From: Trematomus loennbergii
Lineage: Eukaryota > Chordata > Actinopteri > Perciformes > Nototheniidae
Length of the DNA: 64,000 nucleotides
Direction: 5' to 3'
NCBI GenBank assembly: GCA_012861695.1
Contig: JAAOOA010000372.1
Location: 124,001 to 188,000 of the forward strand
Position 1 is the first letter of the stretch. Each line of letters begins with the position of its first letter. This document shows, piece by piece, positions 44,236 to 56,848 of this stretch. The translations under genes were made by a program, and so were the position numbers. The notes under the pieces were generated by a model. It searched no databases. It was not told the DNA's origin and worked only from the letters and a program-made list of their open reading frames with translations.

Positions 44236-44897
44236 TGGCGCGTTCACACTGGAGTACTTTTCCCACAATAGTTAATCAGAACTCAGATATATTTGCGTTC
44301 ACACCAAAAAGCCCCCTGAACTAAATTAGTTCATCAGAACCATTTTTACCCCTTTTCAGTCCCTGCTAGAGAGCAGGGACTTTCGTGGGAGAAAAAGGTT
44401 CCTATTTCTGATTGGCTGGGCGGAATGCAAACCACGCCCCGTAAAACTCCCAAAAAGTTTTGTGAAGCCGCCATTTTATTATCCTCGCATTAGCATTATT
44501 AGCATTAGCATTAGCCCAGCGCACAAACGCAGAGAGACTAACTTATGGCAACACAAAAGAAAACATGGGAGAGGTGGAGATGAGGAGGTGTCGGCGTTCT
44601 GGCGATTTACTCTGAAGGCTTCAGTAGAAGCTGATGCGACTCCCAGCAGCTTCTACTGAAGCCTTCCGGCCGGGGACTTCGGGTGGCAGTATACGCCGTG
44701 AAGTTGTTTGCGGCCTGCCAGTAAACCCAAAGCAGAAGAAGAAGAAGTGACGTCAGCGGCTTTATTTGCCTAATCCACCCCCAGGAACTCATTGCGGTGT
44801 GAACGCGATCTGCTTTAGTTCATCAGAACTAAAAGAGTTCTCATTAACTGAGTTCTCATGAACTATTGTGGGAAAATAACTTGGTGTGAACGCCCCT
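44236..44897. mobile_element. Harbinger MITE inserted in the L2 LINE
   Basis: TGGCGCGTTCACAC and GTGTGAACGCCCCT are the inverted ends and AAT is duplicated (44233-44235, 44898-44900). Removing the 662 bp rejoins the L2 codons for SLN and DYRP in frame. The interior contains GATGAGGAGGTGTCGGCG, also present in the larger element at 53722-56722, so this is a deletion derivative of a related element. Confidence 0.92.
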
Positions 44898-45664
44898 AAT
44901 GACTACCGCCCAGTAGCACTCACTTCCATCATAATGAAGTGCTTTGAGCGGTTAGTCAAAAACCTTCATCACCTCCTCCCTCCCTGACTCTCTGGACCCC
45001 CTGCAGTTTGCCTACAGAGCAAACAGGTCCACAGATGACGCCATAGCCCTCACCATCCACACTGCCCTCTCACACCTAGACCAGAGGAACACATATGTGA
45101 GAATGCTGTTCATTGATTACAGTTCAGCCTTCAATACATTGTGCCCTCCAAGCTGGTCATCAAGCTCAGAGACCTCTGGCTCAACAGTGCCCTCTGTGAC
45201 TGGATCCTGAACTTCCTGACGGGCAGACCCCAGGCAGTGCGGGTGGGAAACATCACATCCTCCACCCTGATCCTCAACACCAGAGCCCCTCGAGGCTGCG
45301 TGCTCAGCCCTCTCCTCTACTCGCTGTTCACTCGACTGCGTGGCCATACACAGCTCCAACACCATCGTGAAGTTTGCTGACGACACGACCGTCATCGGCC
45401 AGATCACAGACGGCGACGAGATAAATAAATCTATCGATCATAAATCTTTCGATTAGATTTATGATTCGAAAATTATAAAAGTAGGGTAGACATGTGGAGA
45501 TTATCCGACTGAACAAAACGTGATCTGTCTCTTAAATGTGTGTCAACCACAGACCTTATTTCAAGCTATTTTCCAAAATCCTATGGACAAATTGCATTGC
45601 GTTTTTGTCGAAGGAACCCATGGGCAGCTTACTTCCGGTTTTAGGACGCGTCACTGTGGCACTC

Positions 45665-47385
45665 TATAGAGAGGCGAAGTCCTGCCCATCTACTTCCGAC
45701 CCATGGGACCTTATAGAGAGGCGAAGTCCCTCCCCTTCCGGTGGACCTCCATGGGACCTTATTTTCGGAAAAATTATGTATTGAAGTCAATGGCGAGAGA
45801 GAAAGATTATCTTTCGATCCCGTTTGAATTGTGCCACGAATTACACATATGATGTTTGTCAATTTAAAAGATAATTTTGCAAGTAAAAAAAATTAAAATG
45901 TGTCGTAAAACTGTGAAGTAACGCATGTTTTTGTGTGAAACGCTCAATGAACTACATCTCTGGTCTCGCACACGTCACCAACACCAAGATGGCCGTCACG
46001 TTAGCACATTTCACCTCTTTCTTTCAGAATAAGGCGAAAAATATTAAAAGAGGTGAAAATCACTATAAGTCTGAGCATGTTGAGAGCTGTAATACGAAAA
46101 AGGGGAGTTAGACGGTTCCGTAAGAGCCAGCATGCGGGACCGGCTTTACAAGGTTTCGGTGAGTAACACGAGTGTAATGTGTAACGTTAATGACATCACT
46201 TACGCGACACTGGGATTTGTAGTCTTTCTAGTTGCATATTTTTCATAGTCTTATATTTCAACAGTTTTACATAATTTTTCCGAAATAAGGTCCCATGGGG
46301 CGGAAGTAGAAGGGCGGGACTTCGCCTCTCTATTTCGGAAAACGTATCTTTCGATCCCGTTTGAATTGTGCCATGAATTACACATATGATGTTTGTCAAT
46401 CTTAAAAAATCATTTCCATGTCAAAAAAGTCACAGTTTGTCGTAAAACTGTTGAAATATAAGACTATGAAAAATACGCAACTAGAAAGACTACAAATCCC
46501 AGAGTCGCGTAAGTGATGTCATAACTGATGTCATAATTGTTTTCCTCCTCTAAATATAAGAGATAGCTAAGATAAGATCACTTTAACAAGATGCCTGTGT
46601 GCTTAGTACCAGGTTGTAATCATACCAGCAATGGGTCTTGCTCGTTCTTTCGCTTCCCGTCTGATGAAAGGACCAGGAGTGGCTGGATCAAGTTAGCTAA
46701 TTAGCTAGTAGCAAGCACGTTAGTTAGCATTACAGCCTTAGCCTTGTATTAGCCTTAACATGAAGTAACCCACAATGTTAAACAGTAAGAGTAGTAGTCA
46801 TATTTCGTGAACCCTTTGAAGAGTACCGTCACACCGGTGTGATCATTCTATAATACACCGTTTAAGCCCGGATGCCCCCGGGGGAGACATGCTAACGCTA
46901 ACGCTACATTAGCATCGGCGATCTTTTCTACGTCATGCTATCTGCACAAATGGTTAACATTGAACATTAAAAAGATCAGGCAGTTCAGGGAGAATGGAAG
47001 GAAGGCAGGCAGGCAGGCAGCTTTGCATGACATTCTTCAGGATGTGTTTCATTGTGGTGATAGTGAGGGTAGTCAATCCCTTGTTTGGCAAGACAGTAGT
47101 GACGGCCATCTTGATGACGTGTGTGTGTTGTGCGAGACCAGAGATGTAGTTCATTGAGCGGTTTCACACAAAAAAAGTCTTACTTCACAGTTTTAAGGTA
47201 AAACATTTTTTTTTTACTTGCAAAATTATCTTTTAAATTGACAAACATCATATGTGTAATTCGTGGCACAATTCAAACGGGATCGAAAGATAACTTTTCT
47301 CTCGCCATTGACTTCAATACATAATTTTTCCGAAATAAGGTCCCATGGAGGTCCACCGGAAAGGGAGGGACTTCGCTTCTCTATA
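45665..47385 (+). mobile_element. Composite THAP-bearing transposon inside the L2 LINE
   Basis: Outer inverted repeats (45709-45890 and 47210-47385) match those at 26475-27599. A second inverted pair meets near 46280-46340, so two copies lie together or one is nested. From 46591 a frame reads MPVCLVPGCNHTSNGSCSFF, then RFPSDERTRSGWIKLAN and a stop: the first half of a THAP zinc finger (C-x4-C, FFRFP). No transposase core is present. Confidence 0.75.
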
Positions 47386-48289
47386 GTGGATTACAGGAAG
47401 CAGCAGAGAGAGGGACACGCCCCCATTGCCATCAATGGGACTACGGTGGAGAGAGTCAGCAGCTTCAGGTTCCTCGGGGTCCACATCACTGAGGACCTGA
47501 CATGGACTCTTCACACCACCACCATCACCAAAAAAGCTCGACAGCGGCTCTTCTTCCTCCGCAGGCTGAGGAGGTTCAACATGGACTCCAGGATACTCTG
47601 CAACTTCTACAGGTGCACCATAGAGAGGATCCTGACCTTCTACAGGTGCACCATAGAGAGCATCCTGACTGGCTGCATCACGGCCTGGTACGGCAGCTGC
47701 ACCGACCTCGATCGTAAGGCTCTACAGAGGGTGGTGAAAACTGCACAGAACATCACCAGGACGGAGCTGTCATCCATGGAGGACCTTTACTCCCAGCGGC
47801 TCAGGAAGAAATCCCTCCGGATTATAAAAGACCCCCATCACCCCAGCCAAACTGTTCTGTCTGCTGCCGTCTGGCAGGCGTTACCGCAGCATCCGGACAA
47901 AAACCACCAGATTCAGAGACAGCTTCATCCCACAGGCAATAAGACTGTTAAACAACTGAACTGCTGAAACAACATCTGTTAAACACCTGAACTGTTGAAA
48001 CAACATCCATAACATTCATCTGCTACTTAGTAATTATTTCTCTATTTCTCTAATATATCATTCCAATAACTTGCATATAGACTCTTATTGCACTATTTCA
48101 CTTTTTTAAACTATTTTTCTTTTTGAATTTACTATTTACTATTCACTATATTTTTCTGTTTATCTGTGTTTTGTGTTGCACTGTTGGAGGAGCCTGTGAC
48201 CTAAGATTTTCATCGGCATAACTACACTGTAGCTATGTTCGTATGACAAAATAAAGAACCTTGAACCTTGAACCTTGAACCTTTTCACC

Positions 48290-51200
48290 CAGACAGGATG
48301 AATGTTATGGCTTGAGGTCTTATCATATTAAGTGCTTGAATTACTATTTTAAGTTTAAAGCTTTTTTAGATGTCATGAAGTGAACATGTTTTACTGTGCA
48401 TTGTATCTGTAACCCTTGAGCTATTTCTGAGTCTGAACAACCATGTGTATCAGCACGACAATTGTTTTTCACACCAATGGATTACCCAGGGGCCCCAGGG
48501 GTCTCTGTGTTAGGTATTAACATTTCTCTTTTGAACATCGAAGGGCTCGGTCCAAAGCAGGGATGTTCCAACCACATCCTGAACTCGGTCCTTTAAAGGT
48601 ACAGTTTGACATTTTGTAAAATGCAGGCTTATTAGAAAATAACCCCACTCCCCCATACTCTGAATATTTTAAACATGGCTTAAGATTGCTACATTGTTCT
48701 TGCAAGCCAATCAGAGAATACTTGGATCTTTTAGGACTGGGGTTGAAAGATAGGTTCTAAAACAGCGTTTCAGACAGACGGTATGTACTAGTAAAATATG
48801 TGAAATTAGCATGATCAAATACATTTGATCAGAATAAATAAATAGAACTTCTCCCTGTGATATTTTAGTATTTATTATTTTTCCATTTCCATTATTTAAG
48901 CCAATTCAAAGAAATAAATCCACATTAAAATACTCATGTTTAAGGTTTAACTTAATTCAATAGACAAAGTGGCTCATTTTGAAATGCTATGTCCTCTCAA
49001 AGTTGAAGTTACTTGTTACGTGCCGCAGTTGGTGCTTGTGTGTGTGTGCTTGTGTGTGTCTCTCTCTCTCCCTGATTGCCTCCAGGTGCAGCCTCTCCCC
49101 CAGGTGCTCCCAATCCCCAATCAGGGCCTCCATATAGGACCTGAGGAAGGCTGCAGTGCTCTCTCTCCTTCTCCTGTGAGCTGCATGGATGGCAGTGGGT
49201 GATCTGTGCAGCAGTGTAGTGTTTTGTTGTTGTCTACGTGGGACGTGCAACTTGTAGAAGTTCTGAGTAGTGTCTTGGTTTACTGTTGTCGCTTTCTTTT
49301 ATGAGAAAGTTGTTTTGGTTTGTCGTTAGTTTGCAAATTGGCTGGTGAGCCTCCTTTTCTTTTATTAATTAAAAGATCACTTTGTGGCTTTATATCTCAG
49401 TTTCCTCCTTTTTTCTCTCTCCTGGTCTTTTCATATGTTGTTACTTCCTTCTGGTTCCCCTAGCCCAGTAAGGAACGTAACATTACTACATAAATAATGT
49501 AGCACTTTCAAAATCTATAACGCACAACAAACTAAGTTATAATGTAGTATAATCTGCTTATAGCACTGTACAGTTATAAGCATACATATGTATAATGCTT
49601 TATAACAGTATTCAAAAGACATAATGAATTAAAAGATCAGAGAAAATAATATTTCATAATTGCTGGTTTCTCACTCACATTTAAGATTACATTTGATTAA
49701 GCGAACAATGCGCACATACAGTGACATGCAATCAAACAGGGTTTATGATGCATGACAATATATATTACAACTATGGTAACTATAATGAACCTAGCAAAGA
49801 AAGATGTCAGTGAGTGACATATTAAGTATTACGACATACTTATCTCATTAGTAATTTTAAAAGGCTTTATAATTTGTGATCTTAAAAAGCATCGTTGAAA
49901 TAAATGAATGCTTTTAACCATCATTTTTAAATCTATACTTATATACATTATAGAAAGGGGTCATAGAAAGGTACCCAATACAACAACCGTTATTACTATT
50001 GCTTATTTTAATTATGTCTGCAGCTCTGAGCTTCACCCGCTTCAGTAAATGACAGCAAGAGATTTCCTGCCTATTCAAGGGGACTGTTCATATTTACATT
50101 CCTCACCACAGGCCTCCATATGCAGGTTCTGTCCTTTCGTGTGTTTGAAAGCTATAGAAGGTTTATTGGTGTGTGTGTGTGTGTTGCCACAGGAGACAAA
50201 GACTGCAATCCTTTGTGTATGCATCCAACCTGCCTGTTTTACACTCGATGGAGGATGTGGTTTTCTAGGCGGTCGGCCTATGTTGCGTGCAAGGAAGCTG
50301 TGCTCTACTTCCTCCATGGACTTCTCTAAGTACAGTATGACTCCACAGCAATCTTCATATGTCGAAAACATTTTGTTAAAAAAATAGCAGTTATCACTAG
50401 TGTTGTTGAAGGCATTGTTTAATGTATTCAACCCACTTTCCCCTTTTGCTTTTTATAGACACAATCTTAAAACATGCTATACTGAATGTTCGAGTAGTAA
50501 ATGTGTGCAGAAGTATTAGAGCTCACATTTCTATTTGTGAGTCTTTCAATTGAGTTTATAAAACATCCCAACGATTGTATAAGACATAGTATAACTGGCC
50601 AGGTTTCAGTCAAAGGTTAAAGAAGAAACTCGTCAAACATTTGCAAAAATGATTTGTTTACCCTCATAAAATATAAAATAACATTAATAATTATGTGAGT
50701 CAGCACTGTGGTGAAATAAATGTTTTTTTGTTTCCTGGTCTGACTCACCTGCGCTTACTGTTATTTTCCCAAATATTTCTGGCCAAACATTTTTGGAGGT
50801 TTTTCACATACTAAAGAGATGCGATTTTAATTGATGACCTTTAGAGGTGGCAGATTCTTTCATATTTGAACTATGGCTGTCACAATATCAGTCTTTCACT
50901 GCAAGATTATAATTCAAAATAATTCCCTCAGGATAATATCTTTAAAAGAGATCCACCAGACAATTAGCTTTCCACAATCAAATCAGTACACAACATCAAG
51001 TTACACAAAACCCAGCCTAGCTTCATTGAGAAAATATGACAGAAGTGTTTAAGAACAGCGACAGAGTTAGGTGCTAGCAAATAAAGCTAGTGAGACATCT
51101 GCTTACAAAGCAACCAGAATATAAAGGCAAACCAAAATGGTATTAACCAGAATTATATTACTTGAGTTGTATCACTATTGGAGAGGTCTAAAGTATTACG

Positions 51201-53200
51201 TTTGAAAAGTTACATTAGTTCAAATTGCATGAGCACAATGGTAGTAGGCCTCAGCTACAATTGTGAGCGTGTTGAGGTTGAAAATGTTCTACCACCGAAG
51301 TATGAGTACCCTATATCTTCATTACAATTTGTGTATTATCGACACAAGATCGATATTATATATTTTAAATATAACAGTTACCGTCTGAACTGAGCCAGGC
51401 TAGCTGTTTCCCCTTGTTTCTTGTGCTAAGCTAACCAGCTGCTAGCTGTAGCTTCATATTGAACAGACATTGCCATTCATATTTTCATCACTCCACAAGA
51501 CAGTGACTATTCCTTTAAGAAAAGTTTGAACTGAGGGACTTTTGCTTGTAATGGAATATATTTTACATGCTGATGTATCTTCTAGCCTGAGCTAGCTGTT
51601 CCTCCTTGTGTCTGATGTTTGTGCTAAACTAAGCAGCTGCTGGTGTTAGCTTCATATTTAACAGGATTAGCTTTCTCATCATTCAACACGGTGACTATTA
51701 CTGTGAAGTGCAGATGTTTACTTGTAATGGATTATTTTTCAGAAAAAACAATGTCTGTTTATTTAGAAGAAGTTTCATGTGAGAAGTATATTGTTTGCAC
51801 AAAACAGGACCCAACAGTGCGGTTGCAATTCTAGAAACTAGAGTCTGGTGTGTGTGCTGTGATGGGGGGGGTAACACCCTTCTGGCACACGATTTAACCA
51901 CAGCTGGCAATGCATGATCTACCGTGTGTATCAAGAATAACAGGCTGTACAATAAAATAATAATGGTACAATAAAGCAGCAGATCCTTGTTGGCTCATGG
52001 TGACATCAGGATGTTGGCTCTGTGGGTTGTGCAGCTCGGCTGAGGTTCATGCATGATAAAGTTTGATTCTGTTTATTCTGTACACAATGATTATGCTCCA
52101 TATACTGCATCAGTTCTATGTGATCTATTCTGAAATTAATATTTAACTGTCTTAGATGTCTTTATCCCATGGAAGAGGATTAGAGCCACATATGAAAACA
52201 GTATTTAAACTCAGGGTTAGTAATCCAATACATTTCTTAAAATACATTTCTAAAAACAACCTTTGATTTTAATGTCAGATTTCTGAAAAAAAAAAAAGAA
52301 GCCGAATGAGCCAAACTTAAGCCGCTCATAAGTTTCTCCAACTCCAGCAGTGTTGCACAGTGTCTAAATAAATAACCCATATCCTACGACTCAGATTTCT
52401 AACTTTATTCTCAGAAATCTAACTTATACACATTTTTCCTCATCCTCTTCGGCGTTATTCTGGGGGTCAGTGTGGTGGACAACTTCTTATCTGTGTCCAC
52501 ACCCCTGGCGGCTTCCTTCTTAGCATTCAGATGCCTTTTAGAGCGGGAGCTGTGCAGCCTTATCTGACTGTCCACACCAGGAGCACTAATGATAATGTGA
52601 TAATGATAATGATGTGCTTGTTTCTAACAGAAAATGAAGATGAAGCTCCATAAATCAGAGGCAAGCGGAGATCTGAGATCTACAGGAACACAAACTGGCC
52701 ACACTTTTTTGAAGCAACATTTTTCATGTATTCAATGGATTTTGAGTCCCGGGGGAGGCGCTGTGCTTTGGACTGCGCCCAATGTAAAAACAACCATTAT
52801 TAGTTGACATTGATGAAAGGTCATTGCTATCTCCTCCCACAGCACTCACAATCACCAAGGTGCAGCTCACTGATTTTGACCTTTCCCTCATTCAAACTGA
52901 ACCTTCATACGAGGGGCTGGGAGTGGGTCTCCTAGTTACGTCTTTTATGACAACCCAAGGCCAGAGACATTTCCAACACTTCTGGTCATGGGTTATTGAG
53001 CACTCCCCACCCCCTCCTAAGGTCCTGCTCAGTGTCATGTGTTGACCCTCCGTGTCCAAACCAGTTCTCTTGTCCAAACTGTGGACACTTCCTGTAACAA
53101 GTGGCAGGATGACAACGAGGGTGGACAAACCTGCTGGAGCCACATTTCTGTCCCACACTAGTGCAAAGGAGGAGTTTGGGGGCTGATACCAAACATTTTT
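48290..53200. other. Intergenic DNA without a recognisable gene
   Basis: AT-rich. It holds a possible repeat at 49080-49460 (CCAGGTGCTCCCAATCCCCAATCAGG) and a ~190-bp diverged duplication at 51390-51730 (GAGC..GGCTAGCTGTTTCC). Scattered short open frames have no family resemblance. Confidence 0.55.
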
Positions 53201-53224
53201 TTTCCTACATACATACGTATAATA

Positions 53225-53585
53225 ACTTATTGAGGCTTGCCAACAACATTATCTTTGACCCCAACCTGTTGGCTCTGTAGGTGAACTGCAGGGGGTCCAG
53301 GAGGGGTCTGTGATTGTTTTGATGTGAGACAAGGCGCTCAAAAGACTTCATGACCACAGAGGTCAGGGCGACGGATCTGTAGTCATCAAGTTCTTGAATC
53401 CTTTTTTTCTCAGGGATGGGGATGACGGTGGAGGTTTTGAAGCATACTGGTTCACTGATCAGCTGATCAGCACAGTGCTTCAGGGTGAGAGGTTGTCCGG
53501 GCCAGCAGCTTTTTCGCAACTTGAGTTTCTTAGACTCCTTCCACACGGAGACGAAACGGGTTGTATCCAATCCAGAAGACGATGT
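53225..53585 (-). mobile_element. L2-type LINE reverse-transcriptase fragment
   Basis: The minus-strand frame reads CFKTSTVIPIPEKKRIQELD, DYRSVALTSVVMKSFERLVS and LLDPLQFTYRANR, the fingers/palm entry of L2-type RT. Both ends are truncated. Confidence 0.85.
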
Positions 53586-53718
53586 AAAGTCACCAAGCCT
53601 AACAGAGAAGGATCTCTGGGACAAATAGGACCTGAACCACTCTAAGGCAGTGCCCCTGATACCCACACAGTGCTCTAGACGAGAGATAAGAATGGTATAA
53701 TGGCAATTTCAATGTTCC
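53586..53718 (-). mobile_element. Second LINE RT fragment, different family
   Basis: ILISRLEHCVGIRGTALEWF and RSYLSQRSFSVRLGDFTSSS is the RT region that normally follows, not precedes, the segment at 53225-53585. The two must come from different LINEs or a rearranged copy. The Harbinger element is inserted at its upstream edge. Confidence 0.8.
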
Positions 53719-54110
53719 AATAGCCGCGTTCACACCAAGTACTTTCCTGTACTTAGTTCCGGCACTCAGAGCCCCGGCGCTTTTAACCCCAGGGCACTTA
53801 GTACAGATCGCGTTCACACCGGAGTACTTTTCCCTGAGGGAAGATTACGCAAATGAGCCGCTGACGTCACTTCTTCTTCTTCTGCTTTGGCTTTACTGGC
53901 AGGCCACAAACCACTTCACGGCGAGTACAGTAGGTGGCGGTATGCACCTTAAAGTTGTTTGCAATCCGCTGCAAAACAAGAGAAGAAGAAGAAAAAATTC
54001 CCGCGTATACTGCGACGCCCACCCACTCGCTGTACATTAGGCGTCTGTTGTTTACCTTCCGACCTCAGACATGATGGAGATGGAGTCGACTGAAGTTGTG
54101 CTTTGTAACT

Positions 54111-54299
54111 GAGTTAATGCAGCCTGAGCAACTTGCGTACAATAACAAAACAAGCCGAGCACGAGTGGTGGTGGAGAACGCTTTTGGCAGACTGAAGGGC
54201 AGGTGGCGGTGCTTGATGAAAAGAAACGACTGCAAGATGGACAAGATCAAAATCCAGGTGGCAGCATGTTGCATATTACATAACCTTTGTGAAAGTTAA
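54111..54299 (+). pseudogene. Harbinger transposase, C-terminal fragment
   Basis: SRARVVVENAFGRLKGRWRC and LMKRNDCKMDKIKIQVAACC followed by ILHNLCES is the end of a HARBI1-like DDE transposase (DDE_Tnp_4 type), with the final Glu in the VENAFGRLK block. The first two catalytic Asp regions are gone. Followed by a short 3' UTR and AATAAA near 54392. Confidence 0.9.
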
Positions 54300-54939
54300 T
54301 GAGTACAGGGACGAATGGACTGCCTTACCGGCGACCCAGCTTTATGAGGCATCTGAACAGCGTGTAAATTGTACATTGTAAACATTTTGACAATAAAGCT
54401 GATGTTTTGTACAGTGCTTTTGTTTCTCTTTTATTTTCCAGTCAAGACAGGCAACATTACAATAGTGTACAGTGTGGCAATATAATAACAATAAACTGTG
54501 CCAGGTGTGGGGGGGGAATTAAAAGTTTGCAAATCCCCATGTCCTCCTCAGAGGACAATCATAAAAACATTTAGTTTTAGGTCAAATAATATTTAAAATG
54601 ATATAAATTATCATATTTGTGTATGTGCCCCTGCCATTCCTCCACAAGGTTGCAACATTGATGATAAATAAATGACAAATAAAGCTTTGCCAGTTTATAA
54701 CCGATGGTATCAGAATAATCACTTACATGTGATGTATAGGATGCTACGGTCACTAAAGATAAAGTGTCAGGAGAAATAAGCAAGCTACATGATCTGTTTA
54801 ACAGTAAATAGAAGTTCACATTTTTATGTAAATAAAATAGAAGTAATGTAAATTAACATTATCAATATAAAATAAAGTGTCAGTTGTATCAAGACTATAT
54901 AATAACAGTAATAACAATAATATAAAATGAACTGGTGAG

Positions 54940-56460
54940 CATCTTGTCCTCCGTTTCCTGGGCCTTGGTGAACAGCACCATCTGATCCCCGTGCATCGAC
55001 TCTTTCACCACGGCACGCCGGTCCTCCAACGCCTGGACGGTGTCAAAGAAATTCGCATCCCGTGTCCGCTTTCCTAAGGGGAAAATAAGCAAGATACAAG
55101 ATCTGTTTAGTCGCCATGTAGTTTTACAACATACTAGGAATGTGTTTTTTTGTATTTTCACAAATAGAATTAAGGTTTCACAAATCTGAAACTGTGTTAT
55201 AAAGAATGTTTAGACCCTCTGGGATAATCCAGTCCAGATTTGATGAGTCTAGGTATAGTGGTTTTAGATCAGGACCTGGTCTAATGTGGTCTACATGTAA
55301 AAAAAGCACTGAAATCTCCTTTTTTGTATTTTCACAAATAGAATTAAGGTTTCACAAATCTCAAACTGTGTTATAAAGAATATTTTGACTCTCTGGGATA
55401 ATCCAGTCCAGATTTGATGAGTAGTGGTTTTAGATCAGGACCTGGTCTAATGTGGCCAGGATGCGAAAAAGCACTGAAATCTCTCTTTTTTGTATTTTCA
55501 CAAATAGAATTAAGGTTTCACAAATCTGAAACTGTGTTATAAAGAATGTTTAGCCTCTCTGGGATAATCCAGTCCAAATAAATCGGCTATGCAGCGATTT
55601 AAGAGGTTCAAACACGGAGGATTGTGCTTCATGTATGCTTGAACTTTGTTTAATGTTGTTGAGGCAAGTTTTCTTACCGGAAGTCATGTGACCTCTAGCC
55701 CGGATGTTTACAATGTTTGTGAGAGAGTAAAAAGGCGCGAACATTTGTAAATGCCGGTCTAGGCGAATACGTTTTCACGCTGTTTCATAATTGTACCAAG
55801 AAGGAAATAAACATGATTGTGAACATCAGTTCGATGCGTAACGTTCTTTCAAGACAAAGTTACAGTGTGTGTACCTTTGCGTTTGGTTGCTGGTAAGGGG
55901 GACGAAAGCGCTGTGATCTAGAATGCAAAGCTCGCTTGTTTCCAATCCCGAGAGTTGTCCATCCTCGCCTGAAACAGACGATTAGTGCCATGAGTTAGTG
56001 AAGCAAATTACAGAAACACTGCACAGTTATTCACAAGTCAAAACGTTTTCATAGCGGCCGAGAATATCTAGCTAGCTAGATGTAGCTAGCTCGGGGCCGG
56101 TGTTAGCCTATTCAGCCTAGCATGGCTAGCTTGATCTACTGAGCAAATAAAAGTACATCTGAGACCATTATTGTGCAGATTAAAACCCCAGTGCATGTAG
56201 TTGATTTTACCTTCGTCGTGGTCGTCATCGTTGGCCACTGAATCCGCCGTTTGTAGTCCTGCCTGAGTTTCTTTATTTTTAGCCGTTGCCGTGGGCTGTG
56301 CACGATTCCCAGGTCGAGTGAAAGCTACTGAACTGGCTTCAGTAGCATTCCCTGGGTCGCGTCCTCGGCGTAGATCTCCAGAAGCGCCGACACCTCCTCA
56401 TCATTTCTTGATGCTTGCCATAACTGCTTTCAAAAACAAACTACTCTCCGTCGGTGCGCT
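54940..56460 (-). pseudogene. Harbinger Myb/SANT-like accessory gene, exons in decay
   Basis: Minus-strand pieces: EEVSALLEIYAEDA (56400-56350), IKKLRQDYKRR (56280-56240), ending at a possible donor near 56211, and a C-terminal exon KRTRDANFFDTVQALEDRRA (about 55070-54990). The IKKLRxxYKR motif is typical of the Myb-like protein that helps Harbinger transposase enter the nucleus and bind DNA. At least one stop and frame breaks are present. Confidence 0.65.
55145..55575. repeat. ~170-bp tandem repeats inside the Harbinger element
   Basis: CACAAATAGAATTAAGGTTT and GGGATAATCCAGTCCAGATT recur at three places (about 55158, 55333, 55498); the third unit is cut short. Confidence 0.9.
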
Positions 56461-56848
56461 GGGTTTTTGTAGCGAGGAAAAACAATGGCGGCTCTACACA
56501 ACATTTTCACAGTTGTACGGGGCGTGGTTTGCAATTCGCCCAGCCAATCAGCACTGGGGCACTTTTTACCCACAGGAAAGTACGATCTCTCAGCGGGCAC
56601 TAAAAATGGGGGTAAAAGTTCCCGAGATTAAGTACGATTTTTGGTGTGAACGCGACATAAGGGGTACTAACGGAACTAAACGCGAAAAGTACGGTGAAAA
56701 GTACTCCGGTGTGAACGCGGCTAATGCCCTATATCCTTTTGCCATTACTTCACAGGAGGGTTGGAGAGTGATCCAGACGCAGACACAAACAGATGAATTT
56801 CTGGTCCTTTGGTGCAGTTTATAATTATGTTTTATTTAGCGTTTACAT

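Larger units (their letters stand above)
43860..48285 (+). mobile_element. L2-type LINE, broken and interrupted twice
   Basis: Remnant frames in order: CPFVLNRADVCKSFKMVNPH and KAPGPDGIPDRVLR (44000-44200), then ITSLN|DYRPVALTS across the Harbinger [36 protein letters not shown] and FADDTTVIG (RT catalytic motif, 45373) follow up to 45420. After a composite insertion the frame resumes at about 47386 with VDYRKQQREGHAP and FRFLGVHITEDLTW, ending at 47967. About 60 residues after the FADD motif are missing. The 3' end is GACAAAATAAAG plus (CCTTGAA)n. Frameshifts make it inactive. Confidence 0.9.
53722..56722. mobile_element. Harbinger element, 3.0 kb, decayed
   Basis: The ends AGCCGCGTTCACACC and GGTGTGAACGCGGCT are inverted, with AAT duplicated outside (53719-53721, 56723-56725). 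It carries a C-terminal transposase remnant (+) and Myb/SANT-like exons (-), the two genes expected of Harbinger/PIF elements. Most of the transposase is deleted, so it cannot move by itself. Confidence 0.92.

Noticed and set aside
48969..49202. Open frame with CT-rich start and VLPIPNQGLHIGPEEG
   Set aside because: The DNA looks like an interspersed repeat; no orthologue or splice support.
49987..50387. 112-codon plus frame with Cys-rich segments
   Set aside because: No recognisable domain, ordinary AT-rich surroundings and an overlapping minus frame of similar length.
56291..56824. 177-codon plus frame near the Harbinger right end
   Set aside because: It runs through the terminal inverted repeat and opposite to the Myb-like exons; no domain.
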